64,000 bases of DNA from contig NC_067122.1 of assembly GCF_021347895.1 (NCBI RefSeq), forward strand, positions 32,649,215-32,713,214, in the 5' to 3' direction. The notes beneath the pieces were generated by a model. That model made no database searches and was not told the DNA's origin. It saw only the letters and a program-made list of their open reading frames with translations. Source of the DNA: Acanthochromis polyacanthus. Lineage: Eukaryota > Chordata > Actinopteri > Pomacentridae. Shown piece by piece: positions 48,238-64,000 of the stretch (positions are counted from its first letter, which is position 1; the number at the start of each line of letters is the position of its first letter). A program made the position numbers and the translations under genes.

Positions 48238-48787
48238 CAGCCCGATCTCACGAGGATTCGTGAAACTGTCACGTAAATTTTTGTTTCGGTTTCGTGCGCA
48301 CCAACACGATTTCATCATGTTTTTCGTGCCGCTCACCACGAAATGCACACCAATGTATTTTAAACGGCGGACTTTTCGTGCCACTCAGAACGTATTTCAA
48401 AAGAATGGCTATATTATATTTTTAATGTAAAACCGTGGCGAATCCAACGCTATATTTTGCATGACATCGTCCCTAAACATAACCTTAACCATAATCCTAA
48501 CCATAACCCTAACCATAAGCCGGTGCTACACTTACCAATTTGCATAGGAATTTCAAGAATGTCCGGCGGCCGGCGGCCGCAAACGCGATCACACAAGCAG
48601 TATACGCCGATGGACAGCTTAGATCGTCATGAATCCGCCGGTATAAACCACTTTCAGATGTGATTACCACAGCGAAAAACATTTCGTGGTGAGCGGCACG
48701 AAAAACATGACGAAATCGTGTTGGTGCGCACGAAACCGAAACTAAAACTTACGTGACAGTTTCACGAATCCCCGTGAGACCGGGTTG
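48238..48787. mobile_element. Long-TIR nonautonomous element, copy B, 7-bp target duplication
   Basis: 550 bases with ends CAGCCCGATCTCACG and CGTGAGACCGGGTTG. The flanking heptamer GGTGATT is at 48231-48237 and 48788-48794. The interior has telomere-like AACCATAACCCTA units (about 48471-48521) and a GGCGGCCGGCGGCCGC block. It is nearly identical to copy C. Confidence 0.93.
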
Positions 48788-49434
48788 GGTGATTTGTCTG
48801 GTCTGTGGTCCGCTAGTTTCAGCCGTTCTCCTAATATGTTTTGTGGTAGAAAAGTGTTTATCAATCAATGATTCTTTTTTTTGTATTCCACCACAATATT
48901 GCACGGGTGTAAAACAGTTTAGCTCCGCTTTGGTGAAGAACATCAGTGAATTAATTGTTTATCACGGTCTTCAGCAGTAATTTTTGTTGGTAAATCAGAG
49001 ACATTAGTATCGCACACGTCTGCATCTTCACACCATGAACAGGAAGTGAATTCAGTGATGTACGTGCATTAGGTTTGAGCTGGGGATTGCTATGATTGGT
49101 GGAAACTATTAGAGGCTGGCCAAAATTGCGGAGAAGTTGCGGTGATTGAAATTGCAAGGTCACGCAGAAGTCGCAGAGATTGGTTGAATTCTCATGATCG
49201 CAACATCGCAAATTCCTGGAGGTCTTTCATATGCTGCTACAGACTACCTGGCAGTGGGTGAACCAGCAGTACAAAAGGATTTGTGACACTGACAACATTT
49301 CACTGTGCACGACATGGAGGTCCTAACTGTTTCTTGGCTGCTTGACTAACACTCTTAATTTTGTAGGAAGGTAAAGGTGCGTGGTGCTGAACTGTTCGTC
49401 TATCCTGTCGGTTTCTCTGTCTTTCATCTACATG

Positions 49435-49436
<2 letters not shown>

Positions 49437-49498
<62 letters not shown>
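49437..49498. repeat. (CA)n microsatellite
   Basis: About 60 bases of CA with a final CAGA variant. Confidence 0.95.
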
Positions 49499-49503
<5 letters not shown>

Positions 49504-49662
49504 ACAGACAAAAGAAGAAAAGTGGGATGCAAACAACATGAGTCCAGGTCATAAATGTTGCATTTCATTCTCTCTTCTGAGATTTAAAGCAATGTTTTGT
49601 TTGAGTGCTTTTCTGTCGTCTTTTGTTTTCGAGTGGGTGCTTGAGTGCCTTGAGGTTGTCCC

Positions 49663-49791
<129 letters not shown>

Positions 49792-51700
49792 TCACGAGGA
49801 ACTTAGGGTAAAAGGTTGAACACAGAACGCCTACTTTCTATAGAAATACAATTCTGGTGATACACAGTCTTTGGATTCCTTGACTTCTTATCAGAGCAGC
49901 ACAAACCTTGGTTTGTATCCATCTATCTTTCTACATCTTGCTGCTTTTCCATCCTCCTTTTCCTTTCCTGCTCTTTATCTTCCTTTCCTTCTCCACCCTC
50001 GAATCTGAGTAGATGGTGAAACAGAAAGTACAGAGAGCAGTTTTATCTCCGTCTCTGCGGAGCCTTGCAGTGTTCTTGGCGTTGTTTGACATGGGCTGGT
50101 CTCTGGATGGGATGCACCAGATGGCATCAGCTCCAGCGAGTGGATGGTAGCTCACTTGCCAGCGGGCATCAGCATATTTGCCGACTTCTCAAATCTATAT
50201 TCCAGACTTTGTTTCAAACCTTTTTACCTGGAATTGCATTGAAGAGCCATTTAGGGTGAAGCATGTGGTCGTGAAAGTAGCAGCATCTATCACCTAAAAC
50301 AAGAAAAATATGTTGTTTTTCTTTTCATTTGTTAAAGTTTATTCACATTTTCATACTGCATTTTTCATCAGTGCTCCACTTTAAGTATATATATAGATAT
50401 ACTGGTGTATCTGATTTATGTCAGTTTGTTCTACATGCACCTTTTGGTTCATACAACTGTGAGCAAACAGACTCAGCCACATATCGATATAGAAAGACAG
50501 TTTAAACATGTTGTCATTCAAAGCAGAAGGGTCAGCTCTGCCCCTTTCTCTTAGAATAGGAGGTCTCTCATTTATTTAGTCCAAATATCTGTAACTTTGG
50601 GCCTTTTCAGTGCCATTCAGAACAGTTCCAAATGACACGGGCCCCATATGTCTTGGTTTGTCCTGGATGGAATGACAAAATATCCATCTTCAGTAGAATC
50701 TGCTTCTTTGTTGCGCTGACTGATACTGACATTTAGAGTGATGATTCAGATAGCTGGGAGACTCCCCAAACACAAAATCACCATCAGGCTGTTGAAATAG
50801 CAGAAATTTATCATCAAGCAGGATAAATGCATTTCAGAGCGTATCACCATGGATTGAAACACGTTGTTTTCTACATGATGCTGTGGTTATGTACACCAAC
50901 CGTCTGATAAGGTCACTTCCTACACCCTCATTTTTTCTTAAGATGCTGTCTTATGACTGGCAGCCCCAATGCAGTTGTTAATGTGTAATTTGTGTTATAT
51001 GTGGTGAAAGGTCAGCGTGGGAAGTGAGTGTATGTGTGTCTGTGAATAGAGGGATGACATGCAGTCTGACTAAGTGAGAATAGCTCCTTGTCAGCCTCTG
51101 TGTCTTTCATCACCATGCAAACTTAAATGCAGAACATTGCCAATTAATACCTGCAAATGTGTTTAACATGTATCAGTGAAAACAAAAAGAAAAAAATGAT
51201 GTAGCTGAATGTAGTTGGAGCAAGAGCTTCAGCTGTGAGGTTGTGATGTGCTGGAACAAGAAAGGTAGGCGTGTAAAGTGCAACACCTCAAGAGAAGATG
51301 CATGACAAAACCGTAAATTACACTCCCACACCCAGTTAGAAAATATGGTCAATGCCTCAGAGAGCACCAGAAAGTGTCGCCTTGTGTAATTTAATTGAGC
51401 GTTTTTCTCCTTCTCCCACTACTACTATTAAGTCAATTATTATTACAATACTGATTTGTCACCACATTTAATTTTGATATAACTCCAGGACATAGTACAG
51501 TTCTGAGATCTTTGTTTGTTTGTTTTTTGTAAGTTACAAATATCCCCTGGAAAGCACAACATGGCAGAATGTAATTTTTCACCTACCACACTGTTGAAAT
51601 AAAGACATTAACAAACATAGACAGTCCTGGTCACCATTATTCTCATACATGAAATTGAAATATGTAATGTGGACTGTCTCCTGAAAAAATGAATCTAGTG
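49792..51700. other. Noncoding sequence
   Basis: No supported gene. 50000-50260 is balanced and nonrepetitive but its frames contain nothing recognisable. Confidence 0.35.
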
Positions 51701-51981
51701 AAACACCTTTGGTCTACCGACAGTTCACGTTTGGTACTAAACAGCAAATGATAAAACAACAATTTTAAAAAGCAATAAGAGAAAAAATAGGAATGGAAAC
51801 ATTGCACTGTGACATTGGTGTTGGCACCCTTTAAGTCAGACTGGGCAAACTCCCTATTCTGACTCAGCTGTGATTAATCAGATATTAGAATCACCTGGTG
51901 ATAAACTGATATAAATTAGCCAATGAATGATGACTTTAATGTTTTAAAAAGCCACATGTCACTCCCTGTTCGTTTGTCACA

Positions 51982-52700
51982 ATGATGAAGACAAGGGAGC
52001 TGTTTGAGGACATTAGCAGTGTTATTATTCAGCCCGATCTCACGGGGATTCGTGAAACTGTCACGTAAGTTTTAGTTTCGGTTTCATGTGCACCAACACG
52101 ATTTCGTCATGTTTTTCGTGCCGCTCACCACGAAATGCGCACCAATGTATTTTAAACGGCGGACTTTTCGTGCCACTCAGAACGTATTTCAAAAGAATGT
52201 GTATATTATATTTTTAATGTAAAACCGTGGCGAATCCAACGCTATATTTTGCATGACATCGTCCCTAAACATAACCCTAACCATAATCCTAACCATAACC
52301 TAACCATAACCCGGTGGTACACTTACCAATTTGCATAGGAATTTCAAGAATGTCCGGCGGCCGGCGGCCGCAAACGCGATCACACAAGCAGTATACGCCG
52401 ATGGACAGCTTAGATCGTCATGAATCCGCCGGTATAAACCACTTTCAGATGTGATTACCACAGCGAAAAACATTTCGTGGTGAGCGGCACGAAAAACATG
52501 ACGAAATCGTGTTGGTGCGCACGAAACCGAAACTAAAACTTACGTGACAGTTTCACGAATCCCCGTGAGACCGGGTTGTATTATTAGCAAACACAAGACT
52601 TCTAAAGGATATAAGGCCATCACCAAGGACTTTGGCATCCTGTTTCAACAGTGCACAATGTTATAAGAAGTCTGCTAAGCATGGAACTGAACTATATACA
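51982..52700 (+). pseudogene. N-terminal Tc1 transposase fragment, split by copy C
   Basis: Plus-strand sequence from 51982 reads MMKTRELFEDISS. After the 549-base insertion at 52030-52578 the same frame resumes as KHKTSKGYKAITKDFGI, the Tc1-type N-terminal helix-turn-helix. The catalytic domain is absent; sequence beyond about 52700 is a GT microsatellite. The adjoining 51700-51980 is probably the element's 5' noncoding part. Confidence 0.65.
52030..52578. mobile_element. Long-TIR nonautonomous element, copy C, 7-bp target duplication, nested in a Tc1 fragment
   Basis: 549 bases, nearly identical to copy B, with inverted arms of about 110 bases. The flanking heptamer TATTATT is at 52023-52029 and 52579-52585. 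The interior again has telomere-like units at about 52262-52313. Taking one heptamer as the pre-insertion site gives continuous Tc1 coding sequence. Confidence 0.94.
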
Positions 52701-52701
52701 G

Positions 52702-52705
<4 letters not shown>

Positions 52706-52755
<50 letters not shown>

Positions 52756-52777
52756 TGTACATGTATGTATGTATATA
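52706..52777. repeat. (GT)n followed by TATG-type repeat
   Basis: About 45 bases of GT, then TGTATGTATGTATATA, into which the adjacent Tc1 element is inserted. Confidence 0.9.
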
Positions 52778-54412
<1,635 letters not shown>

Positions 54413-54567
54413 TATATATTGTAGCAGTCAAGTAGTCACAACAGATAAGTGCAACAAGCAAACAATTTGTAAAGGAGAAAAATACTGTATCAACTATTAA
54501 AGCCAGGCAAAACAGGGTACCAAGCTACATCATTCTGAGGATTACCAAAGGCTAATGGAAATATGTA

Positions 54568-54930
54568 CACTACCGTTCCAAAGTTTGGGGTCACCCAGGC
54601 AATTCCATGTTTTCCATGTAAACTCCCTCTTTTATCCATGTGCTAACATAGCTACAAGGGTTTTCTAACCATCAATGAGCCTTTCAGCACCATTAGCTAA
54701 CACAATGTAGCATTAGAACACAGGAGTGATGGTTGCTGGAAATGTTCCTCTGTACCCCTATGGAGATATTCCATTAAAAATCAGCCGTTTACAGATAGAA
54801 TAGTCATTTACCACATTAACTATGTCTACACTGGATTTATCATTCATTTTATGTTGTCTTCTTTGAAAAAAAGTTTTTCTTTCAAATATAAGGACATTTC
54901 TAAGTGACCTCAAACTTTTGAACGGTAGTT
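54568..54930. mobile_element. Tc1-type MITE, copy 3
   Basis: 363 bases from CACTACCGTTCCAAAG to CTTTTGAACGGTAGT, flanked by TA (54566-54567 and 54931-54932). It shares a core with the copies at 9159 and 45252. No coding capacity. Confidence 0.88.
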
Positions 54931-55058
54931 TACATCTTGAGATTTTTCGTTAAAATGTCAGAGGAACTTTTCATTGTGAGAAAAACAGTGAACAGCAGCT
55001 TAACTGAGTATCTGAGAGGCTTTCATGTGGAGTTTTTCCAAAGAAGTGCAGAAAGGTG

Positions 55059-55298
55059 CTAACTCATGTATGTCTGAAAAACAAAAGAAAGAACCTGAAA
55101 ATTGATTCTGTACTTCGCAGGTAGTCGGTTCAGGGACACTGGTGCAGGATTAATATTTTTCATTTTTGTGGTCCCTATTATGAGTCTCACGACAGCTTTC
55201 TGCAGCAGCTGCAGATGAGACAGGGAGGACGGCTGATTCCCAGGTACAGTGAGAGAACACGAATCCAGCCTTGATAAAATTAGTGTTAGAAAGCACAT
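55059..55298 (-). pseudogene. LINE reverse transcriptase fragment
   Basis: The minus-strand frame reads SRLDSCSLTVPGNQPSSLSH, then LQLLQKAVVRLI and VSLNRLPAKYRINFQVL. These are in order the 'SRLDYCN-L', 'LQ--QN-AAR' and 'LHWLP---RI-FK' blocks found after the reverse transcriptase core in fish L2/Rex-type LINEs. No 5' part or domain core is present. Dead fragment. Confidence 0.8.
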
Positions 55299-55974
55299 TA
55301 AATCATTAAGTTAAATTTTAGTTTGCTGGCATGGTGTATTAACTGTAAACACGACTGGTGGCAGAAAACATCCTCAAGAGACGTTCAGTTTAAGTCAATG
55401 GATTTTATGTCTTTTTCATTTTCTAAAAAACTCTAAGGTTATCAAGTATTTTGTCTTATTGTTTTGATGCTGCCATCTGGGTCTACTGTCAACAGCTCAG
55501 AACAGATTTGTGTATACTGAGGAGTCAGTCAGGAACAATCTGGTAATTGATTCATAAATACTTGCCAAATGACATCTAATACAAGACAATATAATACATA
55601 ATGTTTCAAAAATCTTTGTTTTTGATTGTTCATAAGAGACCATGAGAAATGATACCATTCAAATCATTTTACCTTTGGTTGTTACGGTGCCCTCACATCT
55701 GGGGCGGGCTGTATATTTTATGACTCAAATATATATCCATTTGCAAATATCCACAATACAATCTGTGACCGCATATCTACTTGCCATAATTCTATGATAG
55801 ATGTGGATGCACATTTACCAAGGAACACAGTGGACGATTGGCACAAGTTTGTTGTTCTGTCTTTTATTCTGCCTGTGTGCGACAGATTTGGAGGAAATGT
55901 CCAGGGAAAGTCAGAATTGACGCAAGGACCACCTTTATAGATTTTAGATTGTTTTTTTCTGTTGTGTCATTGTG
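55299..55974. other. Noncoding sequence
   Basis: AT-rich, no gene or element end recognised. Confidence 0.35.
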
Positions 55975-56420
55975 AGATAGTGGCACGGCATCACTGTAAC
56001 CATGACAACAAGTGAACACTACGTCAGCTGCCTGCTGATGATCACATGATTGTGATCCTACTACAAATCGACTATTGCAGACTTATCGGGACTTATCCAC
56101 TGGAAATGATACAAGGAACAGTTGAGTCACTTGTGGTGGTGTTTCCGAGTCACATCAATTCCCGCCGCCAGCTACAAATTTAGGTCACGCAATTCGATAC
56201 ATGTCTGTGCTCAGCACAAGATCATTTAGTTTGTGGGTACATCTATATTAAAAACTCACATTCTATGTTGCCATGATTTCTAATCATCAACAACTAATAA
56301 AGAAATGTTGCATTTAAAAAAAAATAAAAATAAAAATATGCTGCATTTCTGAAAATGCCATATGGGGAAATGAACAGCCTTGGCAGAGTACTGCGCTCTC
56401 TGAGTGCTTCTCTTGTTACT
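55975..56420 (-). repeat. Dispersed repeat, inverse partner of 47641-47960
   Basis: See the partner entry for shared blocks. This copy additionally contains an A-rich stretch (56315-56340) and a unique 56190-56310 segment between the homologous blocks. Confidence 0.65.
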
Positions 56421-56493
56421 TATTACTGTCTACTGTTCACTGATCTAAGCTGTGTCTGGTTTGCAAGATTTACAATACAGATGTCTGGTTTTC

Positions 56494-56675
56494 TTTTTTT
56501 GAAAGATATTTGTTTGGCTTTATTAGACAGGTTGATGTAGAGAGACAGACAGAAAGTAGGGAGAAGAATAGGGGCAAAGGGCTGAGAGCTGGAATCGAAT
56601 CCGGGCCGCTGCATCAAGGACTGTAGTCCCTGTTTACGGGTGACCTGCTCAGCCAGCTGACCTACCTGGGCACCC
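56494..56675 (-). mobile_element. tRNA-derived SINE with 9-bp target duplication
   Basis: Minus-strand copy. The head has an A-box-like TCAGCTGGCTGAGCAGG and a clear B-box (GGATTCGATTCC), followed by CAGCTCTCAGCCC, a CTTTCTGTCTGTCTC stretch, and an end of AATAAAGCCAAAC plus an A-rich tail. The nonamer CTGGTTTTC flanks it at 56485-56493 and 56676-56684. It is about 182 bases, typical of pol III-type SINEs spread by LINE machinery. Confidence 0.9.
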
Positions 56676-56684
56676 CTGGTTTTC

Positions 56685-57340
56685 ATTTGAAATTAACATT
56701 ATCAGCAGCTGAATTGTTTTTTTTTCCTATGAGAAGTTTATTCAGGATTTTGGATATTAAAAATTGTGGATACCTGAAATGAGAACTATGGATACGTCTT
56801 TTTAAAAGCTTGGAAGAAGTGAATTCGGGGTATATATAATAAAAAGTTGAAATACATCTTACATCTACATAATTTTAATTTAGTTTTAATAAATACAATC
56901 AAAGTTGTAGATATTTTAAAATACAATTTCGGCTGGTAAGATTGTAATTGTATGTAAGTCAATACACCACGACCATGAATAGTGAGTTATAATGTAATAA
57001 ATTGTTGCCTCATCCGATTTGTGAACTATTTTGTGAGACAATTATGAACTCATTAACTTATGATTTATTAATATACATCCCTATCTGTTTTGAATTATTT
57101 ATTTATTTATTTATAAGTTCATTACTGCACAGCTGCACTTTTACTGTTTTGCTGCTTTCAGCAAAAACACAAAGCACCAGATGAATGTGAATGCCTACAA
57201 TTCTAAATTAAATAGTCAAGCTATTCTCCACATTGTTTTTAACTGTGGTCAAAAGTGAAACAGTGAAATTTCAAGGCAGCAAAAATCTACTTTTAACCCT
57301 GATGGTAAGCCGCTTCGTAGTCTTTTCAGAGACAAAAACA
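56685..57340. other. Noncoding AT-rich sequence
   Basis: No gene recognised. Confidence 0.4.
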
Positions 57341-57347
57341 ATATATG

Positions 57348-57381
<34 letters not shown>
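57341..57381. repeat. (TATG)n microsatellite
   Basis: About ten TATG units directly abutting the Tc1 insertion; the last TA serves as the target dinucleotide. Confidence 0.9.
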
Positions 57382-59017
<1,636 letters not shown>

Positions 59018-59019
59018 TA

Positions 59020-59080
59020 GCACTTTGGTCAGCTGCGGTTGTTTTTAAATGTACCATATAAATAAACTTGATTTGATTGT
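59020..59080 (+). repeat. LINE 3' tail fragment
   Basis: GCACTTTGGTCAGCTGCGG...ATATAAATAAACTTGATTTGATTG matches the conserved 3' tail I know from fish LINEs (GCACTTTG...GCTATATAAATAAA followed by a short tandem tail). It starts directly at the Tc1 end. Confidence 0.6.
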
Positions 59081-61338
<2,258 letters not shown>

Positions 61339-61943
61339 CAGTGTTGCCAACTTAGCGACTTTCTCGCTAAATCTAGCGACTTTTCAAAGCTCCTAGCGAC
61401 TTTTTTTTGTCAAAAGCGACTAGCGACAAATCTCGCGACTTTTTCTACCGTTTTGGAGACTCTGATAGGAAAACTCGGATCATTCTGCAGTTACTGTTTT
61501 CAACAAGCAGCAGGTCAGGTGCTGCTGTGAACTCCTCCCCCTCCCAGAGCACAGGCTGTCAGTCCAGTAACCCCACATCAGTCCCAGTGAGGGGAGGGGG
61601 AGACCATATCACTCTGCGGCCAGACGGCAGATGAATCGCGCATGCGCAAAGTCCCTACAGATCCCATCCAGACTTACGGAGCGGAATATAAATGAAAATG
61701 TTTCTTCACTGTCATGCCAAAATAAACCACAGCATTTAGCTTCTAGTACAAAAACATATTTTGGGTGTTTTATACTCACTTTTTGGTCTCTTCCACAACG
61801 TTATTCCTCTCTCCTACAATGTTAAGTACAATTACATGCAAACTTGGAAATATGCAAATTAGGTGATGACGTCATTTAGTGACTTCTGGCGACTTTTAGG
61901 ACGGCCAACAGCGACTTTCCTTGCTGAGGAGTTGGCAACAGTG
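61339..61943. mobile_element. hAT-like nonautonomous element
   Basis: The ends CAGTGTTGCCAACT and AGTTGGCAACAGTG are inverted copies with one internal mismatch. TAGCGAC/GGCGAC-rich direct and inverted subrepeats lie just inside both ends (AGCGACTTT many times). 605 bases. No 8-base duplication is found: the flanks read TTTCTTTT and CCGAGGGG, so an end may have been remodelled. No transposase frame. Confidence 0.7.
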
Positions 61944-62059
61944 CCGAGGGGCAAGGCCAACCACGCCGAGCCACAGGGGACAGCACCTGGAAAGTTAGCC
62001 AAGCATGCAGTGACACCAAGCTGAATGAGAAAGTGTCATAAACTTTTGACAGAGGGTGT

Positions 62060-62063
<4 letters not shown>

Positions 62064-62101
<38 letters not shown>
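62064..62101. repeat. (TA)n microsatellite
   Basis: About 36 bases of TA with a TATG variant at the end. Confidence 0.93.
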
Positions 62102-62865
62102 TGCAGTTTGTTTTTACTTCTCTCTACTTCTTCATGGTTGTGCTATCCCCATAGAAGTGCCAAACTCTACATTGCAGTGGAAAATGAGCCCACAACAAGT
62201 AAATGTGACAGGAGCAAAAAATGCTCACACAATGCTCACAGTTCTGTGGATTATGAGCAGTCAAAAAACTTTAACATACAGTATATGTAGTGATATTACA
62301 CACTTCTAGGAGTAAAGGTCATGGGGAAACTGTGTGGCAGTGCTTTCAGCAACATTTGTATGATCATACTGAGAGAAGAGGGACGCGTAAAAGAGATATG
62401 ATGGCAAAGAGAAAGTGCAGATGATGAGGTAAAGGCAGAAAAAATGTATTAAGAGATGAGACAGTTGTCAAATAGCGAAAGGCTTCTCTCAGCTGCTACA
62501 TCTGCAGGACACAGTAAAGATCAACAAGTTTGGCGGTGTTCCCTCAGAGTGCATCTCTCTTTACTGTGTATACAGATGTGTAATCAGGTCTGTTTCTGTT
62601 GTAATGTGCCTCCACATTGAATCCCACTATCCACCGCTTGTCCACTCACTGTCGCAACTCCATCCACAGAATTGGCTTTTACAGTATGCCATTAACCCAG
62701 TGATGTAAATACATTGGTAAAAACTGTAGTCTTACTCTCTGTTCTCTGTCTTTCGTGCCTCTGCAGCAGTGACCTGTTGTCTGTGTTCTGTGGATTCAGT
62801 CTACCAAGCACAATTTGATGTGTTTCAGTGGGTTTTCTGTTTCATGTCCCGTCTTTGTCACCCAG
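62102..62865. other. Noncoding sequence upstream of a candidate exon
   Basis: No element recognised. Splice-acceptor-like pyrimidine tracts end at about 62765 (CTCTGCAG) and 62865 (TTTGTCACCCAG). Confidence 0.35.
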
Positions 62866-63035
62866 AATGCACCTCAAGGCGGTTCCCCTCCCCCTTCCCA
62901 ATCCACCGTGTCAGTGTGTACAACCACCAGGAAGTGTGCAGCCTGCTGGGCAGTGATGCTGCTGCCTGCACACGACACAGCACACTGACCCAGATCGCTG
63001 CTCCCTCTGTCTACAACTTTCTATACAACCCTTAG
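62866..63035 (+). CDS. Candidate terminal coding exon of an unidentified gene
   Basis: A pyrimidine-rich acceptor (CTGTTTCATGTCCCGTCTTTGTCACCCAG, split here only by its position at 62837-62865) precedes 170 bases that stay open in one frame to a TAG at 63033-63035. The codons have strongly C/G-biased third positions, unlike surrounding AT-rich DNA. The peptide includes RRFPSPFPIHRVSVYNHQEV and ends SVYNFLYNP. I do not recognise the family. No upstream exon is seen in the window, so it could belong to a gene with distant exons or be chance. Confidence 0.3.
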
Positions 63036-63068
63036 CACGCACGGATGCCTGCATGCACACACATAAAT

Positions 63069-63099
<31 letters not shown>

Positions 63100-63102
63100 C
63101 AC
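63069..63102. repeat. (ACGC)n microsatellite
   Basis: About seven ACGC tetramers; same class as 44617-44672. Confidence 0.93.
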
Positions 63103-63527
63103 ACGTTCTCTGAGTAGGGGTTGTGGAACAAAGGGCGGATCCAAACAAAGTACTAAGTGGCAGCATATGACTACAAAACACATATAAATGATTCTTTTGG
63201 ACTGAGGGAACATGAGCTGTAATAGTGTTATGAAGAAAAACAAATGAACTAAAATTGCCCATTTAAATAGTAAAACAGTGAGAGGTAATTAAATTTTAAA
63301 GCTAGAGTAACAGATATCTTCTAGTAACCAGTGGCCTCTGTGACTGAGTAATGGACATCACTAGTTAAACGTTAAAACACAGTGTAATGGTGGTCATAAA
63401 GTCAATGTAACTATCCGTGAGGTGGCAGTTACACAGCAACATATACGTGAGGTTTTATTATAAGTTTGTTTTTGTTAATGTTCAGATTTGTTGAGTTTCT
63501 CTGTCTACATGTTGTAAGGTCATCACC
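63103..63527. other. Noncoding sequence
   Basis: No gene or repeat recognised. Confidence 0.35.
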
Positions 63528-63597
63528 TGACTGTACGAAGTGCCTTAAAATGACATATGTTGTGAACTGGTGCTATATCAATAACACTGAACTGAAC
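63528..63597 (+). repeat. LINE 3' tail fragment, second type
   Basis: ACGAAGTGCCTTAAAATGACATAT...GGTGCTATATCAATAACACTGAACTGAAC matches the kind of tail that ends fish LINEs (AAGTGCCTTGAGATGAC...GCGCTATATAAATAAA plus short tandem GAACT-like units). Confidence 0.55.
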
Positions 63598-63779
63598 TCA
63601 TTTGAAATGCAAGAAAATGCTGCTTTATTGTGTTTTGGTGGTTTTGATTTTTTAGAATGAATAATGGATTTGGAGTTCATTAAATGTGGCTGTGTATTAA
63701 TAACATCATTTTATGATTATTATAGTGGGGGTGTCACAGATCACAAACTAGGTATTAAGAAATTAAGAAACTGAAACAG

Positions 63780-64000
63780 TCCTAAGAAGACCCTACAAAT
63801 GTCAGACCGCACCTTCCCCTGTCAAGTGCAGACAAGCTTATGCATGGCTCTGTTTAATGCAGACTGGATTACTGCAGTGCACTCTCTCTGGCCTGACTCA
63901 CAAATCACTAGCAGACTCCTGCTTATTCAAATTCAGTGGCTCACATCCATAGCAGAACAGGGAGAAGTAAAGACCTCCCTCTAGTTTGAGCCTCTTCAGC
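63780..64000 (+). pseudogene. LINE reverse transcriptase fragment, runs off window end
   Basis: At about 63860 the plus strand encodes RLDYCSAL, then in shifted frames LSGLTHKSLAD and a Leu/Gln-rich segment. These match the SRLDYCN-L-SGL--SL--LQ--QN order after the LINE reverse transcriptase. Frames are broken within 40 bases of each other. The fragment may continue past the window. Confidence 0.5.

Noticed and set aside
48471..48521. Interstitial telomere or chromosome-fusion signal
   Set aside because: The telomere-like units are inside a transposable element and recur at the same place in another copy, so they are part of the element.

Overview
This window is vertebrate nuclear DNA, almost certainly from a ray-finned (teleost) fish. 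The basis is the very high density of (CA)n/(GT)n microsatellites, several full-length Tc1-type transposons, a Gmr1-type Ty3/Gypsy retrotransposon, PIF/Harbinger and hAT elements, and short tRNA-headed repeats of kinds known from teleosts. There is no bacterial-style gene organisation. I found no host gene that I can name. The window looks like intergenic or deep intronic sequence that has been filled by mobile elements. Only two host exon candidates are offered, both weak: a 36-base microexon-like segment at 29456-29491 and a terminal-exon-like open segment at 62866-63035.

Layout. 1-9150 is mostly unique noncoding DNA with a long TG/TC tract, two tRNA-related short repeats, a dispersed fish repeat (4437-4954) and a 760-base inverted-repeat element with a 5-base target duplication (6433-7192). 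9159-11097 holds a Tc1-type MITE followed by a decayed full-length Tc1 element. 11098-24114 is sparse: microsatellites, decayed Tc1 and LINE fragments, a G-rich tract (19085-19185) and a 0.9-kb CTGT array (22266-23174). 24454-27406 is a complete hAT insertion with a perfect 8-base target duplication. It carries a five-exon transposase gene that is open throughout but lacks the C-terminal half of the family. 31845-33478 and 34083-35395 are two different broken Tc1-type elements.

35393-43535 is a PIF/Harbinger element. A young 5.57-kb Gmr1-type Gypsy retrotransposon (36606-42179) and a tRNA-related short repeat are inserted in it. The Gypsy element has integrase upstream of reverse transcriptase and a SCAN-like gag. 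It also has nearly identical LTRs, an in-frame TGA between gag and pol, and a DTG-to-DTR change in the protease.

45252-52578 contains nested nonautonomous elements. One is an insertion with a 9-base duplication inside a MITE. The others are three copies of a long-inverted-repeat family, each flanked by its own perfect 7-base duplication. 52778-54412 and 57382-59017 are two almost identical, divergently oriented Tc1 elements. Both have intact 350-aa DD34E transposases, IR/DR termini and TA flanks, and are the best candidates for active elements. The rest is LINE fragments, a tRNA-derived SINE with a 9-base duplication (56494-56675), microsatellites and a hAT-like repeat (61339-61943).

Working together: the two intact Tc1 transposases could act on each other's ends. 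The hAT and Gypsy copies look recent but disabled. The small inverted-repeat elements have no transposase and depend on enzymes encoded elsewhere.
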